From Flavobacterium sp. (lineage in GTDB: Bacteria; Bacteroidota; Bacteroidia; Flavobacteriales; Flavobacteriaceae): a stretch of DNA of 9,006 bases. A program made the translations under genes and the position numbers. Positions 1 to 7,400 of this stretch are shown piece after piece (the stretch's first letter is position 1; each line of letters opens with the position of its first letter). The notes beneath the pieces were generated by a model. That model was not told the DNA's origin. It did not search any database and saw only the letters and a list, made by a program, of their open reading frames with translations. Location of the stretch: the NCBI GenBank assembly GCA_019105125.1, contig JAHRWO010000221.1, positions 1 to 9,006 on the forward strand. Reading direction: 5' to 3'.

Positions 1-450
1 TCTGTTGCTGGCTTAACAAGAATTGAAGCGCAAAATAAGATTCAATCTATCTTAAGAGAACATATTGCAGATGCGCGTGTAGATATCAGAATTCAAAATT
101 TCAAAATCACAGTTTTAGGAGAAGTAATGCGACCAGGCACTATCAATGTAAGTAGTGAAAGGATTACAATTCTAGAAGCGTTAGGAATGGTTGGTGATTT
201 AGGAATTCAAGGTAAAAGGGATAATATTCTACTAATTAGAGAACAGGATGGTCAAAGTATTACTCAAAGATTAGATTTAAGAGATCCAAATCTTATACAA
301 TCACCCTATTACTATTTAGTACAAAATGATGTTATATACGTTGAACCTAACAAAACGAAAATAAACAGTTCAGGTGTTGGTCCAAATTTGACTGTAGGTC
401 TTACAGCTCTATCATTATTAATTGGAATTATTTCGCTAACTATTAGATAA
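1..450 (+). CDS. Polysaccharide biosynthesis/export protein (Wza-like), 3' part only
   Basis: The reading frame is open from base 1, so this is the C-terminal 149 residues of a gene that begins upstream. The ATG at 127 is internal and not a start, because the 42 codons before it continue the same domain (VDIRIQNFKITVLGEV). The visible part is an SLBB-type domain with the usual flavobacterial signatures: VLGEVMRPG, ITILEALGMVGDLGI, KRDNILLIRE and SPYYYLVQNDVIYVEPNK. It ends in a hydrophobic stretch (LTVGLTALSLLIGIISLTI) that would be a C-terminal membrane segment. Proteins of this family are outer-membrane polysaccharide export lipoproteins that form the exit channel for capsule or exopolysaccharide. 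The wzc-type kinase gene starts 4 bases after the stop, the classic wza-wzc pairing, so the two are almost certainly co-transcribed. The N-terminal lipobox and Poly_export domain are outside the window. Confidence 0.93.
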   Translation, partial: SVAGLTRIEAQNKIQSILREHIADARVDIRIQNFKITVLGEVMRPGTINVSSERITILEALGMVGDLGIQGKRDNILLIREQDGQSITQRLDLRDPNLIQSPYYYLVQNDVIYVEPNKTKINSSGVGPNLTVGLTALSLLIGIISLTIR

Positions 451-454
451 AAAA

Positions 455-2815
455 ATGGAGCCTCAAAACAATATAAATCCTAACCAAACAGAAAACATCA
501 ATATTAAAGCAATATTGTGGCCTTATCTAATTCATTGGAAATCATTTGTAATTTCTTTAATAGTGGGTTTAACTATCGCCTATGTTTACTTGAGATATTC
601 TACACCTATTTATCGAGCTGCCACTACAATTCAAGTTAAAGACGATCGTAGAGGAGGAATGGCGTCTGAACTAGCAGTCTTTTCTGAAATGACTAAAATG
701 TCTGGTGTAAAAAATAATGTTGAAAACGAAATTGAAGTGCTACGTTCAAGATCGTTGATGGAAAAAACCATCAGTGACTTAGGACTTACCGTTTCTTTTT
801 ATAGTAATGGAAAAATTAAATTAGGTGATGCATATAAAAATGTACCTATAGATATTACATGGATTACAAGTCAAAAAAAAGAATCAGGAAGTTTACTCAT
901 TCAGGGAATAAATAACAATAAATTTAAGTTGTTTGATGCAAACAATAACTTAATAGGAGAATTTTCTTATTTAGAAACCATAGTATTACCATTTGGTAAA
1001 ATTATTGTAACAAAAAAAATGTTAAAGAAATTCAATGCTAATTATGAGTATATAGTACGTTTTCAACCTATTAAAAGTATTATTGGTAAATATAGAGGAA
1101 ATTTAAGTATTACTAATTTAGGAAAAAACACAAGTGTTATAGAACTAACACTTTCTGACGAAGTTCCAGAAAAAGCAGAAGACATTCTAGATAAATTAGT
1201 AGAAAATTATAACAATGACGCAATCGAAGACAAACGTTATGTTGCCCAAAAAACATCAAAATTTATCGAAGACCGACTTAACCTTCTTGCAAAAGAATTA
1301 GATGATGTTGAAAATGAAGTAGAAACTTTCAAAAAGGAAAACAATTTAATTGATATTGAGACTGAAGCTACCATATTCAGAGAAAATGCGAGTTCATTTG
1401 AAAAATCTTCCATTGAGAACGAAACTAAAATAAACATAATAAAAACGCTTCAACAATATGTTAGACAAGCAAATGTTGATGTTTTACTACCAGCAAACAT
1501 ATTATCTACAGAAGAGAATGCATCTCCATTAATAGAAGAATATAATCAATTGGTATTATTAAGAACTAGACAATTAAAAAGTGCTGGACCAAAAAACACT
1601 GTTATACTTCAATTAGAACAAAAAATTAACGCTTTAAAAGAAAACATTGAAGCGAGTCTAAATCAATCATTAGTGAATTACAATATTGTAAAAAAGGATT
1701 TGGACGCACAAAGAAGTTTACTTAACGGTAAAATGGCTAAGGTACCAACACAGGAAAAACTATTTAAAGAAATCTTCAGGAAACAAAACATCAAAGATGC
1801 AATTTATTCCTATTTACTTGAAAAAAGAGAAGAAACTGAAATAAGCCTAGCGGCAACAGAACCAAATGCAAAAGTAATAGATCACGCTTTAGCAAATGTA
1901 ACTCCTATTTCACCAAAAAAACAAATTATATATTTGGCTGCTTTATTGTTAGGATTAATCTTGCCAGCTGGTGTAATTTATGTATTACAATTAATGGATA
2001 CTAAAATTAAATCTAGATTAGACATTGAAAAAAACACTACTATACCAATTGTAGGAGATGTGCCAAGAGCAGGAGAAGACGAAGCTTTATTAGTCGAAGC
2101 CAACAGTAGAACAAATACTGCAGAAGCATTAAGAATCATTAGAACAAACTTAAATTTCTTGCTGAATGATGTGCCTAATGACAGAGCTAAATTAGTATTT
2201 GTAACTTCAACTTTCCCAAAAGAAGGTAAAACTTTTATTTCTGTAAACCTTGCAGCAACAATGGCACTATCAGAAAAAAAGGTGCTTTTAATTGGTATGG
2301 ATATCAGAAATCCAAAAATTGACGAATACCTAACTGTTCCTGATAGTGGTGTAACAAACTTCTTATCTGATAAAACTAATAAATCCTACAAAGATTATAT
2401 AGTTAAAATTGATAAATACGAAAATTTCTATGTTCTTCCTGCTGGAATTATCCCTCCAAATCCGGCTGAATTACTTATGGGTAAAAAAGTTAATGAACTT
2501 TTCGAAGCGGTTAAACAAGATTTTGATTACGTAATTGTTGACACGGCACCTGTAAGCTTAGTAACGGATACGTTATTAATTGCAAATCAGGCAGATGCAT
2601 TTGTATATATTACTAGAGCAAATTTCCTAGAGAAAAACATGTTGGCACTACCTCAACAACTCTACGTTCAGAAAAAACTACCTAATATGTCTATATTAGT
2701 TAATGACACCAATATTCAAAAAGGATATGGATATGGTTACGGATATGGTTATGGATATGGTTATGGAGTTGAAGAAATCAAAAAACCATTTTGGAAAAAA
2801 GTACTAAAACTATAA
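455..2815 (+). CDS. Wzc-type polysaccharide co-polymerase with tyrosine autokinase domain
   Basis: This complete 786-residue inner-membrane protein controls polysaccharide chain length and export through cycles of tyrosine autophosphorylation. In order it has a short cytoplasmic N-terminus, TM1 at about residues 30-46, and a Wzz domain beginning at RAATTIQVKDDR. A long periplasmic part rich in predicted coiled coil follows (about 260-330 and 360-425), with a GNVR-like stretch before TM2. A proline motif (TPISPKK) precedes TM2 at about 491-511. The cytoplasmic BY-kinase domain has Walker A at 584-593 (TSTFPKEGKT, K592), Walker A' at 611-620 (LLIGMDIRNP, D616) and Walker B at VIVDTAP (D696). 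Gly replaces the first Asp of the usual Walker A'. The tail carries seven Gly-Tyr units at 757-771, then a basic end. The ATG follows the upstream stop by 4 bases and has no Shine-Dalgarno sequence, as is usual in Bacteroidota. Length and domain order are normal for the family. A strong terminator follows directly. Confidence 0.95.
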   Translation: MEPQNNINPNQTENINIKAILWPYLIHWKSFVISLIVGLTIAYVYLRYSTPIYRAATTIQVKDDRRGGMASELAVFSEMTKMSGVKNNVENEIEVLRSRSLMEKTISDLGLTVSFYSNGKIKLGDAYKNVPIDITWITSQKKESGSLLIQGINNNKFKLFDANNNLIGEFSYLETIVLPFGKIIVTKKMLKKFNANYEYIVRFQPIKSIIGKYRGNLSITNLGKNTSVIELTLSDEVPEKAEDILDKLVENYNNDAIEDKRYVAQKTSKFIEDRLNLLAKELDDVENEVETFKKENNLIDIETEATIFRENASSFEKSSIENETKINIIKTLQQYVRQANVDVLLPANILSTEENASPLIEEYNQLVLLRTRQLKSAGPKNTVILQLEQKINALKENIEASLNQSLVNYNIVKKDLDAQRSLLNGKMAKVPTQEKLFKEIFRKQNIKDAIYSYLLEKREETEISLAATEPNAKVIDHALANVTPISPKKQIIYLAALLLGLILPAGVIYVLQLMDTKIKSRLDIEKNTTIPIVGDVPRAGEDEALLVEANSRTNTAEALRIIRTNLNFLLNDVPNDRAKLVFVTSTFPKEGKTFISVNLAATMALSEKKVLLIGMDIRNPKIDEYLTVPDSGVTNFLSDKTNKSYKDYIVKIDKYENFYVLPAGIIPPNPAELLMGKKVNELFEAVKQDFDYVIVDTAPVSLVTDTLLIANQADAFVYITRANFLEKNMLALPQQLYVQKKLPNMSILVNDTNIQKGYGYGYGYGYGYGYGVEEIKKPFWKKVLKL
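2723..2767 (+). repeat. In-frame tandem repeat encoding (Gly-Tyr)7-Gly in the kinase tail
   Basis: The coding sequence here is a run of 6-base units, GGA-TAT and GGT-TAT/TAC. Most alternate as a 12-base unit GGATATGGTTAY, giving seven Gly-Tyr pairs plus a final Gly (residues 757-771). In BY-kinases the C-terminal tyrosine cluster is the autophosphorylation substrate, so these seven tyrosines are the probable phosphorylation sites. Both unit lengths are multiples of three, so gain or loss of repeats would keep the frame. Confidence 0.9.
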
Positions 2816-2850
2816 AAAACGGGCTGATCACATAATCAGCCCGTTTTTTT
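2815..2850. terminator. Intrinsic terminator, probably bidirectional, between convergent genes
   Basis: A perfect inverted repeat, CGGGCTGAT (2820-2828) and ATCAGCCCG (2835-2843), encloses a 6-base loop (CACATA). It is flanked by an A run on the left (2814-2819) and seven T on the right (2844-2850). Read rightward it ends the wza-wzc transcript, starting at the kinase stop codon. Read leftward, the A run becomes a T run, so it also serves the minus-strand transferase fragment, whose stop codon (2849-2851) overlaps the T run. Pairing can extend through the A/T flanks to about 15 bp. Confidence 0.93.
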
Positions 2851-3337
2851 ATTTGTCATTCTTAAAATAGTTTTCTACATAATTATCAACATCAAAATGG
2901 CAAGGGAAAATAGTATAAAAAAGGATTTTCAAATCCATTAAAAAAGTTCTGTTATGACAATACCAGAGATTAATACGTACCTTGTCAGGCCAAATTACAA
3001 TATCATTATATAAGAGCGGATTAGATTGAAGTGCCAACAGTTGTTCCTCATTACGATATTTTAAAGAAGCTAAACCTGTAATACCAGGCTTTAAATTTAA
3101 AATTTGACGATCCATACCTTCAAGTTTATCGGCATATCCTGGAATGTCAGGCCGGGGGCCAACTAATACCATTTCGCCTTTGAGAATATTGTATAATTGA
3201 GGTAATTCATCAATTTTTGTCTTTCGTAAAAAACGTCCCCATGCGTCTGGAGAACTCATCCCTTTTGGAATAGTTCGAAACTTATAAATTACAAATGGTA
3301 TACCATACTGTCCAATTCGTGTCTGCTTAAATAACAT
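2849..3337 (-). CDS. Initiating sugar transferase, N-terminally truncated (likely gene remnant)
   Basis: The product matches the catalytic part of the bacterial sugar-transferase family (WcaJ/PglC-like phosphoglycosyl transferases), which moves a sugar phosphate from a nucleotide sugar to undecaprenyl phosphate to begin polysaccharide synthesis. From the ATG at 3337 (162 residues), visible motifs are FKQTRIGQYG at the very start, YKFRT, RFLRKTKIDELPQLYN with the Asp-Glu catalytic pair (residues 43-44), LVGPRPDIPGY and PGITGLASL. Typical members are about 200 residues and begin with a hydrophobic membrane hairpin of some 30 residues ahead of the FKQ motif; that part is absent. The frame stays open only to a GTG at 3385, inside the upstream OmpA gene, and a TAG lies just before it. 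The extra residues from the GTG do not look like the missing segment. It begins 16 bases after the truncated OmpA gene's stop and could be translated by coupling to it. The catalytic residues are intact, but without its membrane anchor it is probably non-functional. Confidence 0.82.
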   Translation of the reverse strand: MLFKQTRIGQYGIPFVIYKFRTIPKGMSSPDAWGRFLRKTKIDELPQLYNILKGEMVLVGPRPDIPGYADKLEGMDRQILNLKPGITGLASLKYRNEEQLLALQSNPLLYNDIVIWPDKVRINLWYCHNRTFLMDLKILFYTIFPCHFDVDNYVENYFKNDK

Positions 3338-3385
3338 GTAATTAAAAAAGATGTTAATACCAATCTGAATGGTATCTATTTTCAC
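3338..3385 (-). other. Junction of two truncated genes (probable deletion or recombination scar)
   Basis: OmpA-like protein similarity runs down to about 3357 (the HSDWY motif), and transferase similarity starts by about 3337 (LFKQTRIG). The breakpoint therefore lies in roughly 20 AT-rich bases between them. No insertion-sequence end, long direct repeat or tRNA is visible at the junction. The interval also holds an out-of-frame GTG (3385) that opens the transferase frame inside the OmpA gene. Confidence 0.65.
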
Positions 3386-3998
3386 CTAAATAATAAACTA
3401 TACCAAAGGTAAAATTGTAAAAACTACCTTTAGCATCTTTAAAAGTTGGATCTAATAAAAAACCATCGAAACCGTAATGCTGTTTCATCGTAAAATTATG
3501 AATATAAGAAGCTGATAATGCCACCCTTTTTGAAATGTAATAAATAGGTGTAATTCCTAAACCGATTATTCCTATTTTTTCAGATTCATACTGGTCAATA
3601 CCCTTAGCAAAAGCAACTCCCCCATCAAAATTTACTAACAAACCTAATCGATCACGTGTCAAATAAGTTAATCCAAACTGTTTACCAATATTGTACACTG
3701 CACCAATTGACAACGTATTATATTTGATTCCTAAATCCCCTCCAGGGTCATTAACAAAATGGTCAAACTTGTAGGATGCTTTTGCTCCTAATGTCTCTGT
3801 AAACATATATCGTAAACCAATATCAAAGTGGTTTAAACCGGAAAAATTAGATTTGAATCCTTTATTGTAAGGTGAAATAGCACCCAGATATCCCAAGCTA
3901 GATTCAATTGATACTTTGTTAAGATCGGGTTGTCCAAAGAAAAGAGAGGTTTGCAATAAGACAAAGAAAGAGAATAAAAATTTTGTTATAGTTTTCAT
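3354..3998 (-). CDS. OmpA-family outer-membrane barrel, lacking the C-terminal OmpA domain
   Basis: This 214-residue protein has a signal peptide (about residues 1-22, MKTITKFLFSFFVLLQTSLF, cleavage near FFG-Q) and then a beta-barrel with alternating aromatic strands. Characteristic stretches are KVSIESSLGYLGAISPY, HFDIGLRYMF, LSIGAVYNIGK, DRLGLLVNFDGG and HYGFDG, with a last strand FTFGIVYYLG. This is the N-terminal barrel of the Bacteroidota OmpA family as I know it from memory. There the last strand is followed by a motif like H-A-D-W-Y, a linker, and a peptidoglycan-binding OmpA domain, for about 370-450 residues in all. Here the frame reads ENRYHSDWY and stops at once (TAA, 3356-3354). 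The barrel appears complete, so a folded outer-membrane protein is possible, but it could not anchor to peptidoglycan. The loss coincides with the truncated start of the transferase gene downstream. No clear promoter was found in the AT-rich 161 bases upstream. Confidence 0.83.
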   Translation of the reverse strand: MKTITKFLFSFFVLLQTSLFFGQPDLNKVSIESSLGYLGAISPYNKGFKSNFSGLNHFDIGLRYMFTETLGAKASYKFDHFVNDPGGDLGIKYNTLSIGAVYNIGKQFGLTYLTRDRLGLLVNFDGGVAFAKGIDQYESEKIGIIGLGITPIYYISKRVALSASYIHNFTMKQHYGFDGFLLDPTFKDAKGSFYNFTFGIVYYLGENRYHSDWY

Positions 3999-4159
3999 AA
4001 AAATTAAAAATTAAAAAAGCGAAAATAAAGAAATTTATATATAATAACGATTTTTTAGATTGTTTATTTTAATTCTTAACTAATTCTGTATAATTAGCTT
4101 ACAAATAAAAGACTCAAATAAATTGAGCCTATATTTCATATCCTACTCCACATAAAAAA
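3999..4159. other. Intergenic region between the OmpA fragment and the small membrane protein gene
   Basis: This is 161 bases of very AT-rich sequence. It holds the probable terminator of the small gene (4102-4130) and an imperfect palindrome, CTAATT-N6-AATTAG (4080-4097), just left of it. The leader and promoter of the OmpA-type gene should be here. The best -7 candidate on the minus strand is TATTTTCG (one mismatch to TAnnTTTG) about 30 bases before the ATG, with no convincing -33 TTG partner. No ribosome binding site is seen. Confidence 0.4.
4102..4130 (-). terminator. Probable intrinsic terminator of the small membrane protein gene
   Basis: Read on the minus strand, AGGCTCAA and TTGAGTCT form an 8-bp stem with one G-U pair and a 5-base loop, followed by a T-rich tail (TTTATTTG). 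It lies about 30 bases past the stop codon of the 66-residue gene. The stem is modest and mostly A-U, so termination may be partial. Confidence 0.55.
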
Positions 4160-4360
4160 TCAACTTTTCTCCTCATCTGCTCTAAGCACAAAAAAAGCAT
4201 ACAAAATACTAGTTGCACCAAACAAAAAAACTAAGTCATCAAGTGGTAAATCAAGCGGATCATTATCATCTGGAGGTGCTGGTGGTTCATTAGCAAAAAT
4301 TTCCGCACTCATCAAAAATAAAAAAAACAAAGAAAACAAACTCTTACTATATACTTTCAT
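4160..4360 (-). CDS. Small secreted single-pass membrane protein, PID-CTERM-like
   Basis: This 66-residue protein has three clear parts. A signal peptide covers residues 1-23 (basic start, SLFSLFFLFLM core, cleavage after IFA). A short linker rich in Pro and Asp covers 24-42 (EPPAPPDDNDPLDLPLDD). One hydrophobic segment covers about 43-59, then a short end, RADEEKS. This architecture resembles the tiny Bacteroidota proteins annotated as having a PID-CTERM sorting domain: a Pro-Ile-Asp-like motif directly before a C-terminal membrane helix. Here the motif would be P-L-D (39-41). That label is from memory and untested. The acidic end is unlike the basic end expected of classic exosortase targets. 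The function is unknown. It lies on the same strand as the giant T9SS gene, 106 bases after that gene's stop, and has its own probable terminator. It may have its own promoter, but none was identified. Confidence 0.72.
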   Translation of the reverse strand: MKVYSKSLFSLFFLFLMSAEIFANEPPAPPDDNDPLDLPLDDLVFLFGATSILYAFFVLRADEEKS

Positions 4361-4466
4361 GTTACATGTATCAGAAAACGATTTGGGATGGAATTACTAT
4401 AAAAGTAAAGACCTTTTCTGATTTAAATTTTAAATTTTAATGTATAATTTTTAATAAATTAAGGCT
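4361..4466. other. Intergenic region upstream of the small membrane protein gene
   Basis: The 106 bases between the T9SS gene stop and the small gene start are strongly AT-rich near the T9SS end (a run of TAAATTTTAAATTTT type). No GC-rich hairpin terminator for the large gene is visible. The half nearer the small gene holds a 9-bp inverted repeat, listed separately. A TACTTTTA on the minus strand resembles a -7 box but has no TTG partner at the right distance. Confidence 0.4.
4370..4422. repeat. Inverted repeat ATCAGAAAA ... TTTTCTGAT in the leader of the small gene
   Basis: Two perfect 9-base arms (4370-4378 and 4414-4422) are separated by 35 bases, just upstream of the small gene's ATG (4360). 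In RNA they could pair and hold the leader in a large loop; in DNA they could be a spaced operator. Chance is a real possibility in AT-rich sequence. Confidence 0.35.
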
Positions 4467-7400
4467 TTAAAACTTCACTTTTCGGGTTATCACAGCGCCA
4501 GAAACAGTTTTAAACTGAACTAACAAAACTACATCACGAAATGGTAGTTTGTCAGCACTGAAAGCTAGCGTGTTTAGTTGGTACTTATCTAAAAGTAACC
4601 TCCCTGCAAGATCAAAAATTCTAACTTCTTCAATTGCCTCTGTAAGAGATTCAATGTGTAAGACATCATTCGAAACATAAACGACTGAAGTTGTTAGACC
4701 AGAATCATTAATCCCTAAAGTCATATTGGGATATACCAATTCAAAGCGCAAATCAAATGTCCCCTCTTCAGATGTAAATCGATAAGGCGTTGTTTTCAGA
4801 TTATGATAACGCCCCAATGTCTTATCATATAAGTAAACTGGTTGTGATGCGCTTGTAAATAAACCATCAACATTTGATAAATTGATTTCAAAAGTACCTA
4901 CAGTTGTAGTTTTAAAAACTAGTGGAACTACATCGGTAGAAGTAAAAGGTAAAGCACGACCTTGAATGCTGTAATTTTTTCCATTTAATCGTGATGCTAA
5001 TAAAGTACCCGAAGAAGTGTATGATAGTCCGTCAAAACCTCTATCAACGTCATTAGTAGCTCCAGACACATATGCCACCATCATTTGATTCATCATTCGA
5101 GCCGCTCCAGAACTCTCTATTTTTGATAAGTTTAACCACATGCGATGACGTTCAATTACTGAAGCATTAGAAACAGATGGAATACTATTAGAACGATAAA
5201 ACTGATTTCGAGTATCATGTATTCTTTGGGTATTTTTAAAAACCAAAGAACCTCCTGTAGGTAATGATTTCACAATAAATCCTTGACCCACTTGAATAGT
5301 TCCATTTGGGGCTACAGTTGTACCTGGAGAATTTGGGGCACTTGCTGCTGCCGTTCCACCTGATAAATTCCATAAGGCAAATTGACCTGCTTCTTCTCCT
5401 GTTCCGGTGTGAGCGAAGAAATAAAGTGTTCCGTCAATCACACTGCTATTATCATTTACAAAACTTGTCGCGTCAATAGTGGATGGATAAGGATTCCCTA
5501 CCCCATTATATCCTAAACTTGATGTGTTCAAAGTAAAGGTATAATTGCCATTATTTGGAACACCCGTAAATATACCATTGTATACAGTTGGAGTTGATGA
5601 AGAATAATTATTAGGGGCTCTAATAACATAAGCTACTCCGGGTGCAAAAGTAGTTAACGAACTTAAGCCATTTGTCGTATAATAATTGATAGGGGTACTG
5701 AACAAGTAAATACGGTTAACTAGTGTTAACGGAGAAAAAGCATAAACATTTTGTCCTAAAACTGGGGATGACCAGAAAGTATAATCCAATCGAATCATTG
5801 GAGCTGAGTTTCGTTTTGCTGTTATAGCTCCCGTATTTATACCATCGTTTAACTGAATTAAATTAGCATTATTTTCAACTGTTACACTACTAGCCGAACT
5901 ATTATTTATAATTTCATTAGCCACTGTTACAGAAAAACCATCCGTTATTTCAAGCGATTGTCCGCTATTAATAACTAAGCTGTTAGAGGAAAACCCTCCT
6001 CTATTTGAAGCCGTTGTGTAAGGCCAATCAATCTCAGCATCTGTGTACACATCAGGGGCAAATGGATCCCAACCCGTTTGTCTCCAAATGGTTTTCTTTA
6101 CTTCTCCCAACTCAAAATTACCAAAAGTAGTACGCGTAGGAGCCGTATATAATGTTCCTGTAATAGTAGGATTTGGTAATATGTTCCAACTCGAGGCCGA
6201 ATTTTGTGCAATTCTATATCGACTCAACGTCCCAGTATTCGTTGCATTTGCAATATCAAAACTTGCGGTGTAATCAGTAATGCTTCCAGTACCTGATTTA
6301 GATAAGTTCCAATAAACATTAGATTTGGCAGTTTGATTCAATACACTACCTAAAGCGTTACCTGTTGTCGGTTTAGCTGCCATCAACACTTCTCCCGTTA
6401 AACCCGTAGAAGAAACCGTTACCGGAGCATAAAAAGTGTCCCCCACTTCAAACAAACTAGGAGCAGCTGTTAAAGGCTTCTCTAAAGTACCTTTCACAAA
6501 TCCTGTTGTGCGACTTACCACACCCGAAATGCCCATTGTCATTTTATAGCTTCCTGTAGTTAAAAATTTATCCGATAACGTTAAGGTGTTTAACGTTGTG
6601 GCATTACCTCCTAGTGTAGCACTTACTCCGTTTGCAATAGTTAAATTATAATATGTTGTAGGTAAAACCGTTTGCGCCGTAGTACCATTATAAGTAATAG
6701 TATTTGGTAATAACGCCGCATTAAAAGTTCCGTTATTAACTAATGTATTTGAAATAGAAATTTGTGTGTCTGATTGAACAGTAGCTTTTTTACCCGTAGC
6801 GATTTCTACGTCATAAAATTGTGTAGTTCCCGAAATCGTAGACTCGGAAGCCGTAGCATCATAATCAAAAATAACTTTACTGTTTCCTGGATTAAAAGTA
6901 CCTTTATTATCCCAAGAACCATAATTAATTCCGCCACCAGCAGCATTTGGACCTCCGTAAAGAGTGATTTTTGATGCTGATCCAGATTCTACATTTAAAA
7001 TACCTCCACTAGCAATTTCTAGAGTACGCATGCGCACTTCTCCAGCTGTAAAAGTGGTATAATCTCCAATACCATAGCCACTCGAAGTGTTAATTATTGG
7101 ATCATTATTGGTTGTACTAGCACTAGGTATTAAAACATCTGAAATATTACTTGGTATTTTCCCTCCACTCCAATTTGATAGAATGTTCCAGTTAGTACCA
7201 TTTATAAGCGTTCCTACCGCTCCAAGCCAAACATAGTCACTAACCGTTTCTTTGGTAGAAAGCATCCAATATTTGGTAAAGTCTAAAGCTCCTTCTGTAG
7301 CCAAATACGCAACTGAGTGATTACTTAACTCCACCCAATTGTTGGTAGGATCAAAGTTTGTTTTACCATGTTCGTGAGGCGTTATTCCTCCGTAAGGAAT

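Noticed and set aside
127..450. ATG at 127 as the start of a 107-residue gene
   Set aside because: The 42 preceding codons in frame are open and belong to the same SLBB domain; the gene starts upstream of the window.
1237..1437. Minus-strand open frame inside wzc
   Set aside because: It is antisense to the coiled-coil part of the kinase and has no family features; a shadow of the coding strand.
3338..3385. An insertion sequence as the cause of the gene truncations
   Set aside because: No transposase fragment, terminal inverted repeat or target duplication is visible on either side of the junction.
4060..4088. TTG-N18-TAATTCTG on the plus strand, resembling a Bacteroidota promoter
   Set aside because: It has one mismatch in the -7 box and would transcribe antisense into the small gene with no plus-strand gene downstream; likely chance in AT-rich sequence.
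4080..4097. Palindrome CTAATT-N6-AATTAG
   Set aside because: Short and entirely A/T-rich, expected by chance here, and not followed by a T run that would make it a terminator.
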